This document shows, in pieces, positions 53,112 to 63,179 of a stretch of 64,000 nt of DNA. Made by a program: the position numbers and the translations under genes. The notes below the pieces were generated by a model. It did not search any database and had not been told where the DNA came from. It worked only from the letters and a program-made list of their open reading frames with translations. This stretch comes from Thecamonas trahens ATCC 50062 (lineage: Eukaryota > Apusozoa > Apusomonadida > Apusomonadidae), in contig NW_013657670.1 in NCBI RefSeq assembly GCF_000142905.1, positions 268,362 through 332,361 on the forward strand. Direction: 5' to 3'. Numbering within the stretch: position 1 is the stretch's first letter; each line of letters begins with the position of its first letter.

Positions 53112-55457
53112 ATGTGGGCACTGGCTTTGACCGTCATGGTGGCGGTGGCGCTGTTGGTCGGGCAGGCGCAAGGCGTGGGTCTCCTCCGCATCACAGTCGG
53201 CTCGGCTGGGAGTTTGGAAATGACGACATGTTCGAGCTCAGCATGCTCTGATGCCACGGTGTTGTACTCGGGCAAGCTGGATGGTGGACTTGGTGCCCCG
53301 TCGTCTGGGCTCGGCTCGTGGAGCGGTGAGGCCTTTGCTGGCCCGCAGCTTGCAGCTCCAGTCCCGCTGGCGGTCATCGACAGCCTAATCGCCCCGACGC
53401 ACCCGAGTTGGCAGAGTGGGAGCGTGGCGCTCGCCGCGCTAGGCGCGCCGCTGGATGTGGCCAATACCATAGTGCGGCCAGTGCTTGGCAACGTGACGTT
53501 CAGCCTCGGCGCGGTCGGTAACATTCCGCAAGTGGCGCACGTCGTCCGTGTCGGCGGCCCGGCCGGCGTCCTGGCTAACTCTGTGGCAGTCTGCGGCGAG
53601 GCGTTGCCTGTGGTGGCGGCGCGCGGCGATGTGCTCAACTGCCAAGTACTCGTGCCCGGCAACGGGAGCTACCCGCTGACGGTCACCTTTGCCGCCGCGT
53701 CGGAGCTTGCGACAGGCTCTGCCGGCGTGTTTGATGTCAGCGTCCCAGCCGGGGGCGCAGCCTGGGTGCTGGACGCGGTGGCCGGCGCACCTGGCGCGCG
53801 CGACGGGCTGGCAGCAGTAGGCGCAGGGCGGGTGGCGGCAACCAAGGCCGACACTGCGGCGTACCTCGACATCCAGCAGTGGAACGAGGACCGCCAGGCC
53901 CGGGTCCGCGTCATGGTCGGCGTCATGTACGCGCTGATTGCGATAGTCATGACTCTTGCCGCCCTCAACGCCGCCGTGTGGCAGGCCTGGATGTTCCCAA
54001 TGTTCCTTGCTGCCCCGGCCATGTGGTGGTTTGCCACGCTCTTTGTCGGCATGCACGCACTGTCGTGGATGGGTGGGTTCGGGGCATGGGCGCTGACCTC
54101 GGGCCTCCTGGTGCTCTACGGCATGATCGCGCCCATCGTGTACTGCTGCATCCGCATGCGGGTCCGCAAAAAGTCAAAGGCCCGCATCGCGCCGTCGCCG
54201 ACCGAGCTCTCGACCGTGTCCGAACAGGAGGAGGCCGCCAAGACGCCCAGCGGGTCGTACTCGTCGCAGTGCTCGTCGAGCGGCTCGGTCGAGTCGCCGA
54301 GTAGAGATGAGGCCAGCGGGAGCGAGAGCGATCACGAGTACGAGAGCGACGACGACGGCGATGTGTCGGCACGGTCGGCGCGGTCGTCGGCCACGCTCTC
54401 CGAGCTCGCCAACTACACCCGACGCCCGGCGCCGCTGTCGAAAATTCAGAAGACTGCGCTCCTGATGGTGCTCGGCGTGGTGGCGGTGGCGACGGCAACG
54501 GCGGTGACGGTCTTTATGGTGTGGGATCTGAAGACGTACAAGGTGACGATCCGCGAGAGCCGGACAACGCTTGTCGAGTATCAGCCGCAACTCATTGCCA
54601 AGTCGATCCAACTTGTGTATGGCTTTGAGCGAATGGCCAAGATCATCCGCTTTGGCTTTGTGCTGCGGGCGCAGAGCAAGGCGTGTGGGGTGTACTTTAA
54701 GCAGCGGCTGACGAGCAATGAGGACAAAAAGGTCCGCATTGCCGACGCCTTTATCACCAAGTACGGCATCGACATGTCTCTCTTCAACCGGACCGAGTAC
54801 TGGCAGTTTGACTCTGTCAACGACTGGTTCATCCGGCGGCTGCGCGACGGCGCCCGCCCGCTGGCCTCGCCAGGCTCGACCGCCGTCATCTCGTCCGTGG
54901 CCGACTGCCGGCTCACTGTCTTCAACTCGATTGACCGTGACGTCTCGTTCTGGCTCAAAGGCGAGGACTTTTCAGTCTACCGCCTTCTTGACTCCAACCT
55001 CGACCTAACTCTGCAATTTGCCGGCGGCTCCATGGCGCTGTTCCGCCTCGCGCCGGCCGACTACCACCGGACTCACTCGCCCATTGCCGGTACCATCACA
55101 GCCCAGTTCTCGGTCAAGTCGACGCTGTACTCGGTGAATGCCGACGCAGTCCGCTCAGGCTGCGGCGCAGTGTACAACGACCGCGTCATCACCATCATCG
55201 ACTCGGGCGTGCCCGGCCGCAAAGTTGCCTTTGTCGCCATTGGCGCCACATGCGTCGGCTCAGTCGCCATGATGAAGGGCGTCGGTGCAACCGTCACCCG
55301 CGGCGAGGACATCTCCAACTTTCAGTTTGGCGGCTCCACTGTCGCCGTCCTCTTCCCGCCGGGATCGATGGCCTTTGACGACGACCTCATCGTCGCCACC
55401 TCGTTCCAGGTCGAGACGCTGGTCAACGTGCGGACTCAGATCGGTCGGTGGCTCTAA
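53112..55457 (+). CDS. Membrane-anchored phosphatidylserine decarboxylase with a novel N-terminal half
   Basis: 781 residues from the ATG at 53112; the start is chosen because a signal peptide follows (MWALALTVMVAVALLVGQAQG). Residues 22-260 are an unrecognised, probably lumenal domain with four or so Cys. Three membrane spans follow (VMYALIAIVMTLAALNAAVW; MFPMFLAAPAMWWFATLFVG; ALTSGLLVLYGMIAPIVYCC), then a Ser/Glu-rich loop and a fourth span (ALLMVLGVVAVATATAVTVF). The last 260 residues are the decarboxylase: FDSVNDWFIRRL, SSVADCRLTVF, DYHRTHSPIAGTI and the self-cleavage site FGGSTVAVLFPPG, whose Ser becomes the pyruvoyl group. The family makes phosphatidylethanolamine from phosphatidylserine. 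The multi-span N-terminal fusion is not a layout I know. Confidence 0.88.
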   Translation: MWALALTVMVAVALLVGQAQGVGLLRITVGSAGSLEMTTCSSSACSDATVLYSGKLDGGLGAPSSGLGSWSGEAFAGPQLAAPVPLAVIDSLIAPTHPSWQSGSVALAALGAPLDVANTIVRPVLGNVTFSLGAVGNIPQVAHVVRVGGPAGVLANSVAVCGEALPVVAARGDVLNCQVLVPGNGSYPLTVTFAAASELATGSAGVFDVSVPAGGAAWVLDAVAGAPGARDGLAAVGAGRVAATKADTAAYLDIQQWNEDRQARVRVMVGVMYALIAIVMTLAALNAAVWQAWMFPMFLAAPAMWWFATLFVGMHALSWMGGFGAWALTSGLLVLYGMIAPIVYCCIRMRVRKKSKARIAPSPTELSTVSEQEEAAKTPSGSYSSQCSSSGSVESPSRDEASGSESDHEYESDDDGDVSARSARSSATLSELANYTRRPAPLSKIQKTALLMVLGVVAVATATAVTVFMVWDLKTYKVTIRESRTTLVEYQPQLIAKSIQLVYGFERMAKIIRFGFVLRAQSKACGVYFKQRLTSNEDKKVRIADAFITKYGIDMSLFNRTEYWQFDSVNDWFIRRLRDGARPLASPGSTAVISSVADCRLTVFNSIDRDVSFWLKGEDFSVYRLLDSNLDLTLQFAGGSMALFRLAPADYHRTHSPIAGTITAQFSVKSTLYSVNADAVRSGCGAVYNDRVITIIDSGVPGRKVAFVAIGATCVGSVAMMKGVGATVTRGEDISNFQFGGSTVAVLFPPGSMAFDDDLIVATSFQVETLVNVRTQIGRWL

Positions 55458-55847
55458 ACCCCCCCCCCCCCCACGTCCCTTGTATCACAACAGAAAACCA
55501 GTCGCAGATGCAAGCTTGCCGATGCAGGCCTGAAACAGCAGGAGTGGGTGGACAAAGTCATGGCGACGTGAAGTAGTCCGATTATTGGCCGTTGACCAAA
55601 GCTGTGGCAGTGGCGGTGGAGCACCACTGGGTTTTCTCCACCACCAACGCCAATCAAGAACCTTGTTGGCGCACACACCCCGCTTCCGTCGTCCCGGCTG
55701 TGACGTGGTCAGTACAACACGAGTACGCCTCACTTTTCTCTCTCGCTGCGACCCCTCGTCAAGGCCAAGCCCCAAACCCAGGGTTGAGGAGACCAAGAGT
55801 GCGTGCAAGCTCCTGAGGCAGCCGTACAACACAAGACAGAACCAGCC
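55458..55847. other. Intergenic region before GSK-3
   Basis: 390 bases beginning with a C run (55458-55472). No gene or repeat of note. Confidence 0.5.
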
Positions 55848-57329
55848 ATGAGCTCGGAACATTCGGTTGAGGACATGGAGGTGGAGAGCAAGGCCTTGGC
55901 CGCCAGAGGTGGCTCCACTACCCAGACGAGGTCGAAAAATCGGCCCACGAGCCGAGCGGCCGACGGGAGCGACGACGACGACGACGGGCGGCGGCTCCGA
56001 ATGAGCACGTCAGGCGCTTCGCTGGCCAAGCCCGGCTCGTCAGGCAATATGTCGGTCTCGGACGGGCCGTCACGTGACCCTGACGAGCCGCATGATGTCG
56101 GCATTTCTTCAGACGACGGCGCCGCGTCGTCGGCCTCGCCCCCGCCGGGCACCGCTCCGCCGCATATGACCCAGGGCCACCCTGACCACGGTCGCTCTGG
56201 GAGCGTGGGGAGCAGAGCAGACTCGGAGCAAGTAACTCCGCCCGAGGCTGCCGGCTCCAGTGACGGTGCTGCCGACGACGGCTCGGTCGTTGTTGTCTCG
56301 GCCCTCACCGCCGCCGACCAGGTGGTGGAGCTCGCGTACACAAACATTGAGTTTGTCAACTCGGGCGCGTTTGGGGCTGTCTTCCGGGTCCGTCTGGTCG
56401 GATCCGGCAAGGTCTGCGCCATCAAAAAGGTGCCGCAGGACCCCAAGTTCAAGAACCGCGAGCTGCAGACCATGCGCCACCTCGCCCACCCCAACCTCAT
56501 CGAGCTGCTGTACTACTTTTACTCGGAGGATTCGTCGGGCGTCTCGCACCTCTGCCTCGTCATGGACTACCTCCCGTCCACCGTCCACAAGCAGGCTCGT
56601 GCCTACCGCAAGCACCGTCTCCGCATGCCGCTTTTCTGGGTCAAGCTCTGGACCTACCAGCTCCTCCGCGGCCTCGCCGCCATCCACGCCTCGTCGCTCG
56701 TCCATCGCGACGTCAAGCCGCAGAACCTGCTCGTCAACCGCCACACCGGCCTTCTCAAGCTCTGCGACTTTGGCACCGCAAAGATCCTCACCGGCGACCA
56801 ACCATCGACCGCCTACGTTTGCTCGCGCTACTATCGCGCGCCCGAACTCATCCTCGGCGCCTCGCATTACTCGGTCGCCGTCGACATTTGGTCGGCTGGC
56901 TGCGTCCTCGGCGAGCTCCTTCTCCAGCGCCCGCTTTTCCGGGCCGCAACTCGGTCGACCAGCTCGTCGAGATCATCAAGGTCCTCGGCACCCAACGCCC
57001 GACGAGGTCGCCGTCATGAACGCTGCATATCCGGAGCACAACTTTCCGTCGTCGCCCCTACCCCGCTCTCACGCGTCCTGCCCTCGCGCGTGCCACCGGC
57101 GGCCATCGATCTGCTCGGCCAACTACTGCAGTACACTCCGGCGCTTCGTCCGGCCTGCATGGACGCCCTCGCCCATCCGTTCTTCGACGAGCTCCGCGCT
57201 CCCGCCCCAGAGCTCGTCGAGTGCACACCCATCCTCACCACCATCTTTGACTTTACTGAGGCCGAGCGCGCTTGCCATCCGCCCGAGCTTCTTGCCGCCA
57301 TCGCCGGCCAGCCCATGCCGTCGCCGTAG
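55848..57329 (+). CDS. GSK-3/shaggy-type protein kinase with three frame breaks
   Basis: Start at 55848 (MSSEHSVEDMEV). The first 170 residues are acidic and Ser-rich. The kinase domain has NSGAFGAVF (Gly loop), CAIKKV (Lys), HRDVKPQNLLV, DFGTAK and YVCSRYYRAPELILGA; the activation-loop Tyr and the RYYRAPEL block are typical of GSK-3. The C-lobe is broken three times within 110 bases: at CC 56939-56940, CCC 56991-56993 and CC 57046-57047. One extra C in each would give a continuous GSK-3 sequence (PGRNSVDQLVEIIKVLGT, PDEVAVMNAAYPEHNF, RVPPAAIDLLGQLLQYTP) and return to the first frame. This pattern suggests poor sequence quality rather than decay. GSK-3 phosphorylates primed Ser/Thr sites in growth and development pathways. 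Confidence 0.88.
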   Translation: MSSEHSVEDMEVESKALAARGGSTTQTRSKNRPTSRAADGSDDDDDGRRLRMSTSGASLAKPGSSGNMSVSDGPSRDPDEPHDVGISSDDGAASSASPPPGTAPPHMTQGHPDHGRSGSVGSRADSEQVTPPEAAGSSDGAADDGSVVVVSALTAADQVVELAYTNIEFVNSGAFGAVFRVRLVGSGKVCAIKKVPQDPKFKNRELQTMRHLAHPNLIELLYYFYSEDSSGVSHLCLVMDYLPSTVHKQARAYRKHRLRMPLFWVKLWTYQLLRGLAAIHASSLVHRDVKPQNLLVNRHTGLLKLCDFGTAKILTGDQPSTAYVCSRYYRAPELILGASHYSVAVDIWSAGCVLGELLLQRPLFRAATRSTSSSRSSRSSAPNARRGRRHERCISGAQLSVVAPTPLSRVLPSRVPPAAIDLLGQLLQYTPALRPACMDALAHPFFDELRAPAPELVECTPILTTIFDFTEAERACHPPELLAAIAGQPMPSP

Positions 57330-57415
57330 TAGCCCCTGCCCGGATGCGCTTGCCCCGCCGAGGTCACCCAGCCCGCGGAGCGCAATGAAACGTGTACACC
57401 ACAAGCGTTCTCCCA

Positions 57416-58273
57416 CTAGCACGAGCACCCGCCAGACTTGGCCTGCGGCTGCAGTCGCTGGATCTGAACTACCGTCGTGTCCACCTCGTCTGCTTGGTCG
57501 CTCAGCATGCACGCCCGTGCCACGGCTTCAAAGCCCTCGCTCACTCCAATGTCGTTCTTGGCCGACGTCATGAACAGCGGAATGCCGTGCTTGGCGCACC
57601 ACGCCTCGGCCTCGGCCTTGGTCACCGCCCACGCCTCCTGTTCTTCGTCGACCTTGTTCCCAAACACAATCATCGGAAACGACGCCGGATCCGCCACAAA
57701 CGCGCCTTGCAGAAACTCGTTGCGCCAGTAGTCGAGGCCCGTGAGCGATGCCGCCGACGTCACATCAAACACCAGCACACATGCATCAGAGCCGCGATAG
57801 AACGGCCGTGCCAGCGACTGGAACTTTTCTTGTCCTGCCGTGTCCCAGATCTGCAGCGTCACTATCCTCCCCACGCCCATCTCTGCCTTTGTGAGCACTG
57901 GTCATACCTCGGCAGCCGCCAACGTGTCACACGCCCGCGTTCGATCTCCCCACCCCCCCCCCACCCCACACACACACATGCCCATAACCCTACCACCGTT
58001 ACCACCATCGACAAACCCACCCTACAGCTGGTGTCTTCATAGCCCGTACTCCCCCCCACATCTGTTTTTCGGCCCCTCTCCTCTCGCTATTCCCGTTATG
58101 GCCGTACCTTCCGAGCCGTCGACCTCGATGTTCTTGTTGCGGAGGTCACAACCGATGGTCGACCGGTATGCCTGGTACTCGCCCTCGATGTACCGTCCCA
58201 GCAGTGATGTCTTGCCCACGCCAGACTCGCCAATGACCACGCACTTGAGCAGCGTCGAGGTGAGGGCTGCCAT
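57416..58273 (-). CDS. Rab7-like small GTPase
   Basis: Exon 1 (58273-58108) and exon 2 (57882-57416) join in phase 1 across a 225-nt intron (GTACGG ... AAAGGCAG); 210 residues. P-loop GESGVGKTSLL, switch I YRSTIGCDL, WDTAGQEKFQSLARPFYRG, GNKVDEE and TSAK are all present, and the protein ends in GGCSC, a double-geranylgeranylation signal. FYRGSDACVLVFDVT and YWRNEFLQ are most like Rab7, which directs late endosome to lysosome/vacuole traffic. Switch I has Cys in place of the Ala usual in TIGADF. The neighbours are GSK-3 (convergent) and the prolyl hydroxylase (same strand). Confidence 0.93.
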
Positions 58274-58542
58274 CGCAAGGGGGGGGGGGACAAAGAGAGT
58301 GTGGTGAGAGAAGCGTGTGAAGGAAAGGCGGTAGGCGACGCCGACCGACGCAGACGCCGAGCTCGCGCAGCCCACCATAGGTGGCTCCTCGCTGGCGGCG
58401 ATCAATGGATGTGGGCGACAGATGCAGAGTTGGCGGCGAAAAGGAGCGATATGAGCATTTTAAACATGGACTGTGGTCGATGCTGGTGGCTTGGCTCGAC
58501 TGCCGATCTCGGTCTGGTGTGGACGGCGAGAGAGCTTGCCTA

Positions 58543-59690
58543 CTACGGCAACAGCTGGAGCTCGCGCCTGTTGTTGAGCCAGCGGTTTGCGCCCCACTTG
58601 ATGCCTGACTCGACAGTGCATCCACCGTGTAGCGAAGCGACGTCAAGTGCGCCATCAAGGTGGCCGGCGGCGTGCATCGAGTAAAACATGATGGCAGCGC
58701 CAGGCTCGGGCTTGACATTGACCCCGGCGGTGCAGTTGGTGTATGACGAGAGCGGGCCGCGGCCGACGCCTGCGGGCGCCGCCGCACGAGGAAAGTACGT
58801 GGCGCCGCCGGCCTCAACGTCGTTGAGGTAGAAGAGAACAGTGATCATACGGTTGCGGCCTGAGGCCAGATCAGCCCGGCTAATGTGGACCGCAGGGTCA
58901 AAGTAGTCGTGGTGCGCCCAATAGTGCTGGTCGTTAAAGTAGCGAATGACCTGCAGACGCTCACCGTTGTGCGATGGCACCCCGGTCAGCGCCTCGATCC
59001 GCGCATTGAGCGTCCATGTCACCAATGTCCACCATCCGAGCCACGCCTGGCTCGACGTCCGGACCGCTGAGACCTTGGACGTCGATGAGCCGCTCGACGA
59101 TGTGTCAAGCACCTCGGACCGCTTCATCGTTGTGTTGGCCGCTGCCATAACCTGCTCCGCCTCGCTTGCAGACACAAAGCCACGCATGAGAAACAGTCGC
59201 GGCTCCAGCGCCAGCGTCTCGACCTCGAGTGGCTTGCCGGTTGCCGGCGAGATGAGATGCGGAACAACAGCGACGTGCCCGATGTACAGGCCCGGCCAGA
59301 ACCAATACTCAAAGGCCAGCACAAGATAGTAGTGTCCGCCGTCCACAACCTCGTCCAACGTGCCCAGCTGGATGCCCACGCCGTCAAAGACCCGCAACTC
59401 GTTCGGACCGACAGCATCCGCCCCCAGCGCAGCCCATCCACGGTGCGCTACATCAAACAAGGTCTCGCGGCATGGCACAACCTTGAGTGCAGCCGAGTCG
59501 TTGGGTGAGCCTGTGTTGTTTCCGCCATTCGGATGGACGTGCACCGTAATAGCTTCGCAGCTTAGACTCTCGTTTGGCTGATCGTCCGGCGAGATGAGCA
59601 CCCGCGTGTCTGGCGTCGCCTCATTGTACCCGATGGCCCCTGTCTCCTTCCCCGTAACAACTCCAAGTAATGCATGAGTCTCGCATATCG

Positions 59691-59722
<32 letters not shown>

Positions 59723-60103
59723 GACTTCCATCACTGATGCCAACGTACAGAACCAGCCAAGATAGGCCAGAAAGACGATGAGGCCGACCATGATCGAGAT
59801 CAGCACACCGAGGATCCAGGCCTCTGTCGAGTTCAGCGACCGCAGATCGTCCACAAACCGGTGCCGCATGCTCGACGTCACTCCCTTGCATACCTCGTCC
59901 CTGGATTCTACCCGCAGCCGGGCCTGTCTCTCCTTCGCCTCTGCGATGTGCTTCACTGCCTGTCCGTCATGCCCGCCCTGTTCTTGCTCCGCCCGTCCTT
60001 CCACCACACCTACTGCTCGCCCCCGCCCGCCTCCACCATCCATCCCCACCTTGTCTCTGCTATCTGTCGTCGACTCTGTCCCTTGTCCCTTGACCTTGGC
60101 CAT
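58543..60103 (-). CDS. Type II membrane prolyl 4-hydroxylase (2OG-Fe(II) oxygenase)
   Basis: Exon 1 (60103-59749) and exon 2 (59639-58543) join in phase 1 across a 109-nt intron containing a GA/CT microsatellite (GTACGT ... GGAGACAG); 483 residues. One membrane span near residues 98-118 (WILGVLISIMVGLIVFLAYLGW) follows a hydrophilic, probably cytosolic tail, leaving the enzyme in the ER/Golgi lumen. The catalytic part starts at LFLMRGFVSASEAEQVM. It has YWAHHDYFDP (Fe ligands His and Asp), ITVLFYLNDVEAGGATYFPR and SLHGGCTVESGIKWGANRWL (distal His and the Lys that binds 2-oxoglutarate). The family hydroxylates proline in collagen-like or wall proteins; the substrate here is unknown. Confidence 0.92.
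59695..59722. repeat. (CT)n microsatellite in intron
   Basis: About a dozen CT units inside the prolyl hydroxylase intron. Confidence 0.93.
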
Positions 60104-60249
60104 CTAGAGAAGTCGTGGCTGAGAACTGAGAGAGGCTTGTGCTGGCCGCCTGAGTGAGCCAGTCCAGCCTTGACCCATGCCTGACAAACATGCGAAGAAG
60201 GAGAAAGGGGTGGGGAGGGGGTTAAAGCCGCTCAGTAGATATCATCACG

Positions 60250-60777
60250 ATTGCCAATACGATTCAGCTTACCATGGCAACTCGTGTGATGATGACTTGT
60301 TTAACACACTGATGATGCTGGTACCCACCCATATGTACGTGGCTGTGGTGTGAGACGCGTTGCCCAACCAATGATCCGGTGACCATTGCCAAGACGATTC
60401 AGCTTACCATGGCAACTCGTGTGATGATGACTTGTTTAACACACTGATGATGCTGGCACCCATAACTACGTGGCTGTTGTGTGAGACGCGTCGCCCAACC
60501 AATGATCCGGTGACCATTGCCAAGACGATCCAGCTTACCATGGCAACTCGTGTGATGACGACTTGTTTAACACACTGATGATGCTGGCACCCATAACTAC
60601 GTGGCTGTTGTGTGAGACGCGTCGCCCAACCAATGATCCGGTGACCATTGCCAAGACGATCCAGCTTACCATGGCAACTCGTGTGATGACGACTTGTTTA
60701 ACACACTGATGATGATGGCACCCATAACTACGTGGCTGTTGTGTGAGACGCGTCGCCCAACCAATGATCCGGTGACC
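60250..60777. repeat. 131-bp tandem repeat, four copies, in a divergent promoter
   Basis: The unit begins attgccaa and ends ccggtgacc. Later starts are at 60385, 60516 and 60647, so the period is exactly 131 after a first unit of 135. Copies differ by a few substitutions (for example gatgatgac/gatgacgac, ctggtaccc/ctggcaccc). It is AT-richer than the surrounding DNA and has no open frame. Each unit carries a CCAAT element (cccaaccaatgatcc). It fills most of the 744-bp gap between the divergent prolyl hydroxylase and GFA-domain genes and ends 70 bases before the latter's ATG. Confidence 0.93.
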
Positions 60778-60847
60778 ATCGCGGCGGAGTTGTCGAGGTG
60801 CAGCTCCAGGTCACCACACTCACGCACATACACTTCCAGAAATCAGT

Positions 60848-61348
60848 ATGGCTGCACACGACGACGAGGTGACTGGTGGGGCCGAGGTGACCTTGAGCGG
60901 AGGATGCCACTGCGGAGCGCTCCGCTTCCGAATTGCTGTGGAGCTGTCTGAGGAGGGGGGAGTGCCAGCTGCCGAGTGCAACTGCACCATGTGCTCCAAG
61001 AAGGGCTTCCTCCACATCATCGTGCCCGATGCGGTCATGCATCGAGAGGAAGAGGAGGGTGCTCTTGGGACGTACACTTTTAACACCCATACTGCCAAGC
61101 ACCACTTCTGCACCCGCTGTGGTACCTGCCCCTACTACGTTCCACGATCTAACCCGGACGGCTGGTCTGTCAACGCCCGTTGCCTTGATCTCTTCACCAC
61201 CGGCATCGACTTCTCCAAGCTCACCATCACACGCATCGATGGCCAGAACTGGGAGTCGGCCGTCGGCGACTCGCTCGCCCATCTCTCCCGCGTCCCTGCT
61301 GCCGCCTCCTCCTCATCGACTTCGGCCGTCATGGATGACTCGGCCTGA
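60848..61348 (+). CDS. GFA/CENP-V family zinc protein
   Basis: 166 residues, single exon. The zinc-binding beta fold has all its ligand blocks: GGCHCGALRF, ECNCTMCSKKGF and KHHFCTRCGTCPYYVPRS, with YTFNTHTAKH and SVNARCLD between and after. The family includes glutathione-dependent formaldehyde-activating enzymes (S-hydroxymethylglutathione synthase) and the animal centromere/midbody protein CENP-V. The sequence CGTCPYYVPRSNPDG is closer to the CENP-V-like eukaryotic branch, so function should not be assumed. The C-terminus is a Ser/Ala tail. Confidence 0.88.
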   Translation: MAAHDDEVTGGAEVTLSGGCHCGALRFRIAVELSEEGGVPAAECNCTMCSKKGFLHIIVPDAVMHREEEEGALGTYTFNTHTAKHHFCTRCGTCPYYVPRSNPDGWSVNARCLDLFTTGIDFSKLTITRIDGQNWESAVGDSLAHLSRVPAAASSSSTSAVMDDSA

Positions 61349-61597
61349 TCCTGATCCTGATCCCCCCCTCCCCTCCCCTCCCCTCCCCTCTCCTCTTTCT
61401 CTTGCTCATCGTAACACATTATTTGTCAGGTCATTAATGCCTAGCCCTGCGCCCTGCCCGATCTCCATCGCCCCGCCCTGATCGAGTCATTGCGTCCCGC
61501 GTGCTGGGGCGCAGGCAAAGGCATCCTCAACGCAGTGGAGGTAAGCAACCACACCTCCCCCGCCCCCCCCCCCCCTCCCCTTTGCACTCCCTATCAT

Positions 61598-63157
61598 ATG
61601 GCGACCGTTGTCGTCATCACTCTTGCGCTTGTGCTGGCTCTGGGCTCTCTGGCGCATGGGGCCGACGTGGCAGAGTTGGCGGCGGCAGCAAGTACGCATG
61701 GCACGGTGGAGACAGCGACGGCTTTGACGGGGCTCTCGGACAAGTTTCTCTCTGTCTCGTTTGATGTGGCCGAGGTGGCCGAGGTGTTCTTCTGGAACAC
61801 GACCCACACTCCGATTCCGTATCAGAGTCCACGGCTGGTGGCCCTGGCTAAGGCTCTGACCCCGGCGACGCTGCGGGTTGGCGGGACGGCTGCTGATTGG
61901 ATGTGGTATGACGTGGATGGGACTGTCCGTCCAGCACACGGCTACAAGTACACGCTCAACGCGAGCCAGTGGGACGCGCTCAACGCATTTGCCCATGTTG
62001 TTGGCTTTGAGCTCGTCTTTGGCATCAACGCCGGCCCCGGCCCACGCGCCGCAGACGGATCGTGGGTGCCGCACAACGCCCGGGCGCTGATGGAGTACTC
62101 TGCGGCGCGCGGGTACAGCGTTTCTGGGTGGGAGTTTGCCAACGAGCCAAACCTGTTTGTGGTCAACGACATGGGTCTTGTGCCGCCGACACGGTTTGCA
62201 GCCGATATGGCGTTGTTCGAGCCGCTTGTCCGCGAGGTGTACCCGGCGTCCAAAGTCATCGCGCCCGACGTGGCGTACCAGCTTCCGATCATCGGGGAGG
62301 CGTATCCCGAGTTTATGCGTGACTTTGTCCGCGACACTGTGTTAGAGTACAATGTGACTCTCGACGTTGTCACCTGGCACTGGTACCCGCTTGTCTCGTT
62401 CCGACTCCCGTTCCCGTCCAAGCTCGACCCATGGCTGGCGACGGTAGCGCGTATCATGGCGCCGCATACGCTCGACGCCATGGACAAGCACATGACCTCA
62501 GTCAGCAGCATCATTGCCTCGTACTCTCCAGACGCGGAGATGTGGCTTGGCGAGACGGCGTCGGCGTCGTACGGCGGGCAGCCGAACGTGTCCAACGCAT
62601 TTGCCTCGGGCTTCTGGTACCTTGACGAGCTCGGCCAGATCGCTGCTGCTGGCGGCAAGCGTGTTGTCCGCCAGACACTCACTGGTTCCGACTATGGCCT
62701 GCTTGACTGGGTCACGCTTGCGCCGCGCCCAGACTACTGGACCGCGCTCCTGTTCAAGCGCCTGGTCGGCGATGCCGTGCTTAGTGTCCAGCTCACCGAC
62801 GGCCCGCGCGACGCCAGCGGAGACCTGCTCGTTCGCGCCTACGCGTACTGCGGGACTGAGCGTGACACTGTCGTTGTCACTGCCATCAACCTGCAGCCGG
62901 CCACGCCGCTGGAGCTCACCCTCGACTTTGGCGCCACGCCGGCGGCCCGTGCTGACTACGTCCTCACTGCGCCGGGCGGCGACCTCGGCTCGACGTCGAT
63001 GCTGCTCAACGGCAAGTTGCTGGAGCTGAACCAAGCCGGGAGCCTGCCGGACCTGCCGCCACTGGCAGCAGTGGCGACGACGCCGCTTTCGCTGCCTCCG
63101 GCGTCGTACGGCTTCTTTGTCGTCACCATCGACGTAGCAGCCTGTGGTACCCTCTAG
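61598..63157 (+). CDS. GH79 family glycosidase (heparanase-like), secreted
   Basis: 519 residues from the ATG at 61598, which is followed by a signal peptide (MATVVVITLALVLALGSLAHGA). The frame is open to 61490, but across a C run that is unlikely to be translated. The TIM-barrel has TLRVGGTAADWMWY, the acid/base site WEFANEPNLF (Glu) and the nucleophile site MWLGETASASYGG (Glu), then WYLDELGQIAAAGGKRVVRQTLTGSDYGLLD, all as in heparanase and plant/fungal beta-glucuronidases. A beta-sandwich follows. The family cuts glucuronic-acid-containing polysaccharides; here it is probably lysosomal or secreted for digesting food. Unlike human heparanase, no obvious processed linker is seen. Confidence 0.92.
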   Translation: MATVVVITLALVLALGSLAHGADVAELAAAASTHGTVETATALTGLSDKFLSVSFDVAEVAEVFFWNTTHTPIPYQSPRLVALAKALTPATLRVGGTAADWMWYDVDGTVRPAHGYKYTLNASQWDALNAFAHVVGFELVFGINAGPGPRAADGSWVPHNARALMEYSAARGYSVSGWEFANEPNLFVVNDMGLVPPTRFAADMALFEPLVREVYPASKVIAPDVAYQLPIIGEAYPEFMRDFVRDTVLEYNVTLDVVTWHWYPLVSFRLPFPSKLDPWLATVARIMAPHTLDAMDKHMTSVSSIIASYSPDAEMWLGETASASYGGQPNVSNAFASGFWYLDELGQIAAAGGKRVVRQTLTGSDYGLLDWVTLAPRPDYWTALLFKRLVGDAVLSVQLTDGPRDASGDLLVRAYAYCGTERDTVVVTAINLQPATPLELTLDFGATPAARADYVLTAPGGDLGSTSMLLNGKLLELNQAGSLPDLPPLAAVATTPLSLPPASYGFFVVTIDVAACGTL

Positions 63158-63179
63158 TAAATGCTGCATCCCTGCTGCC

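Noticed and set aside
60250-60777. CRISPR array or transposon terminal repeats
   Set aside because: Units are contiguous with no unique spacers, the genome is eukaryotic, and no transposase is nearby.
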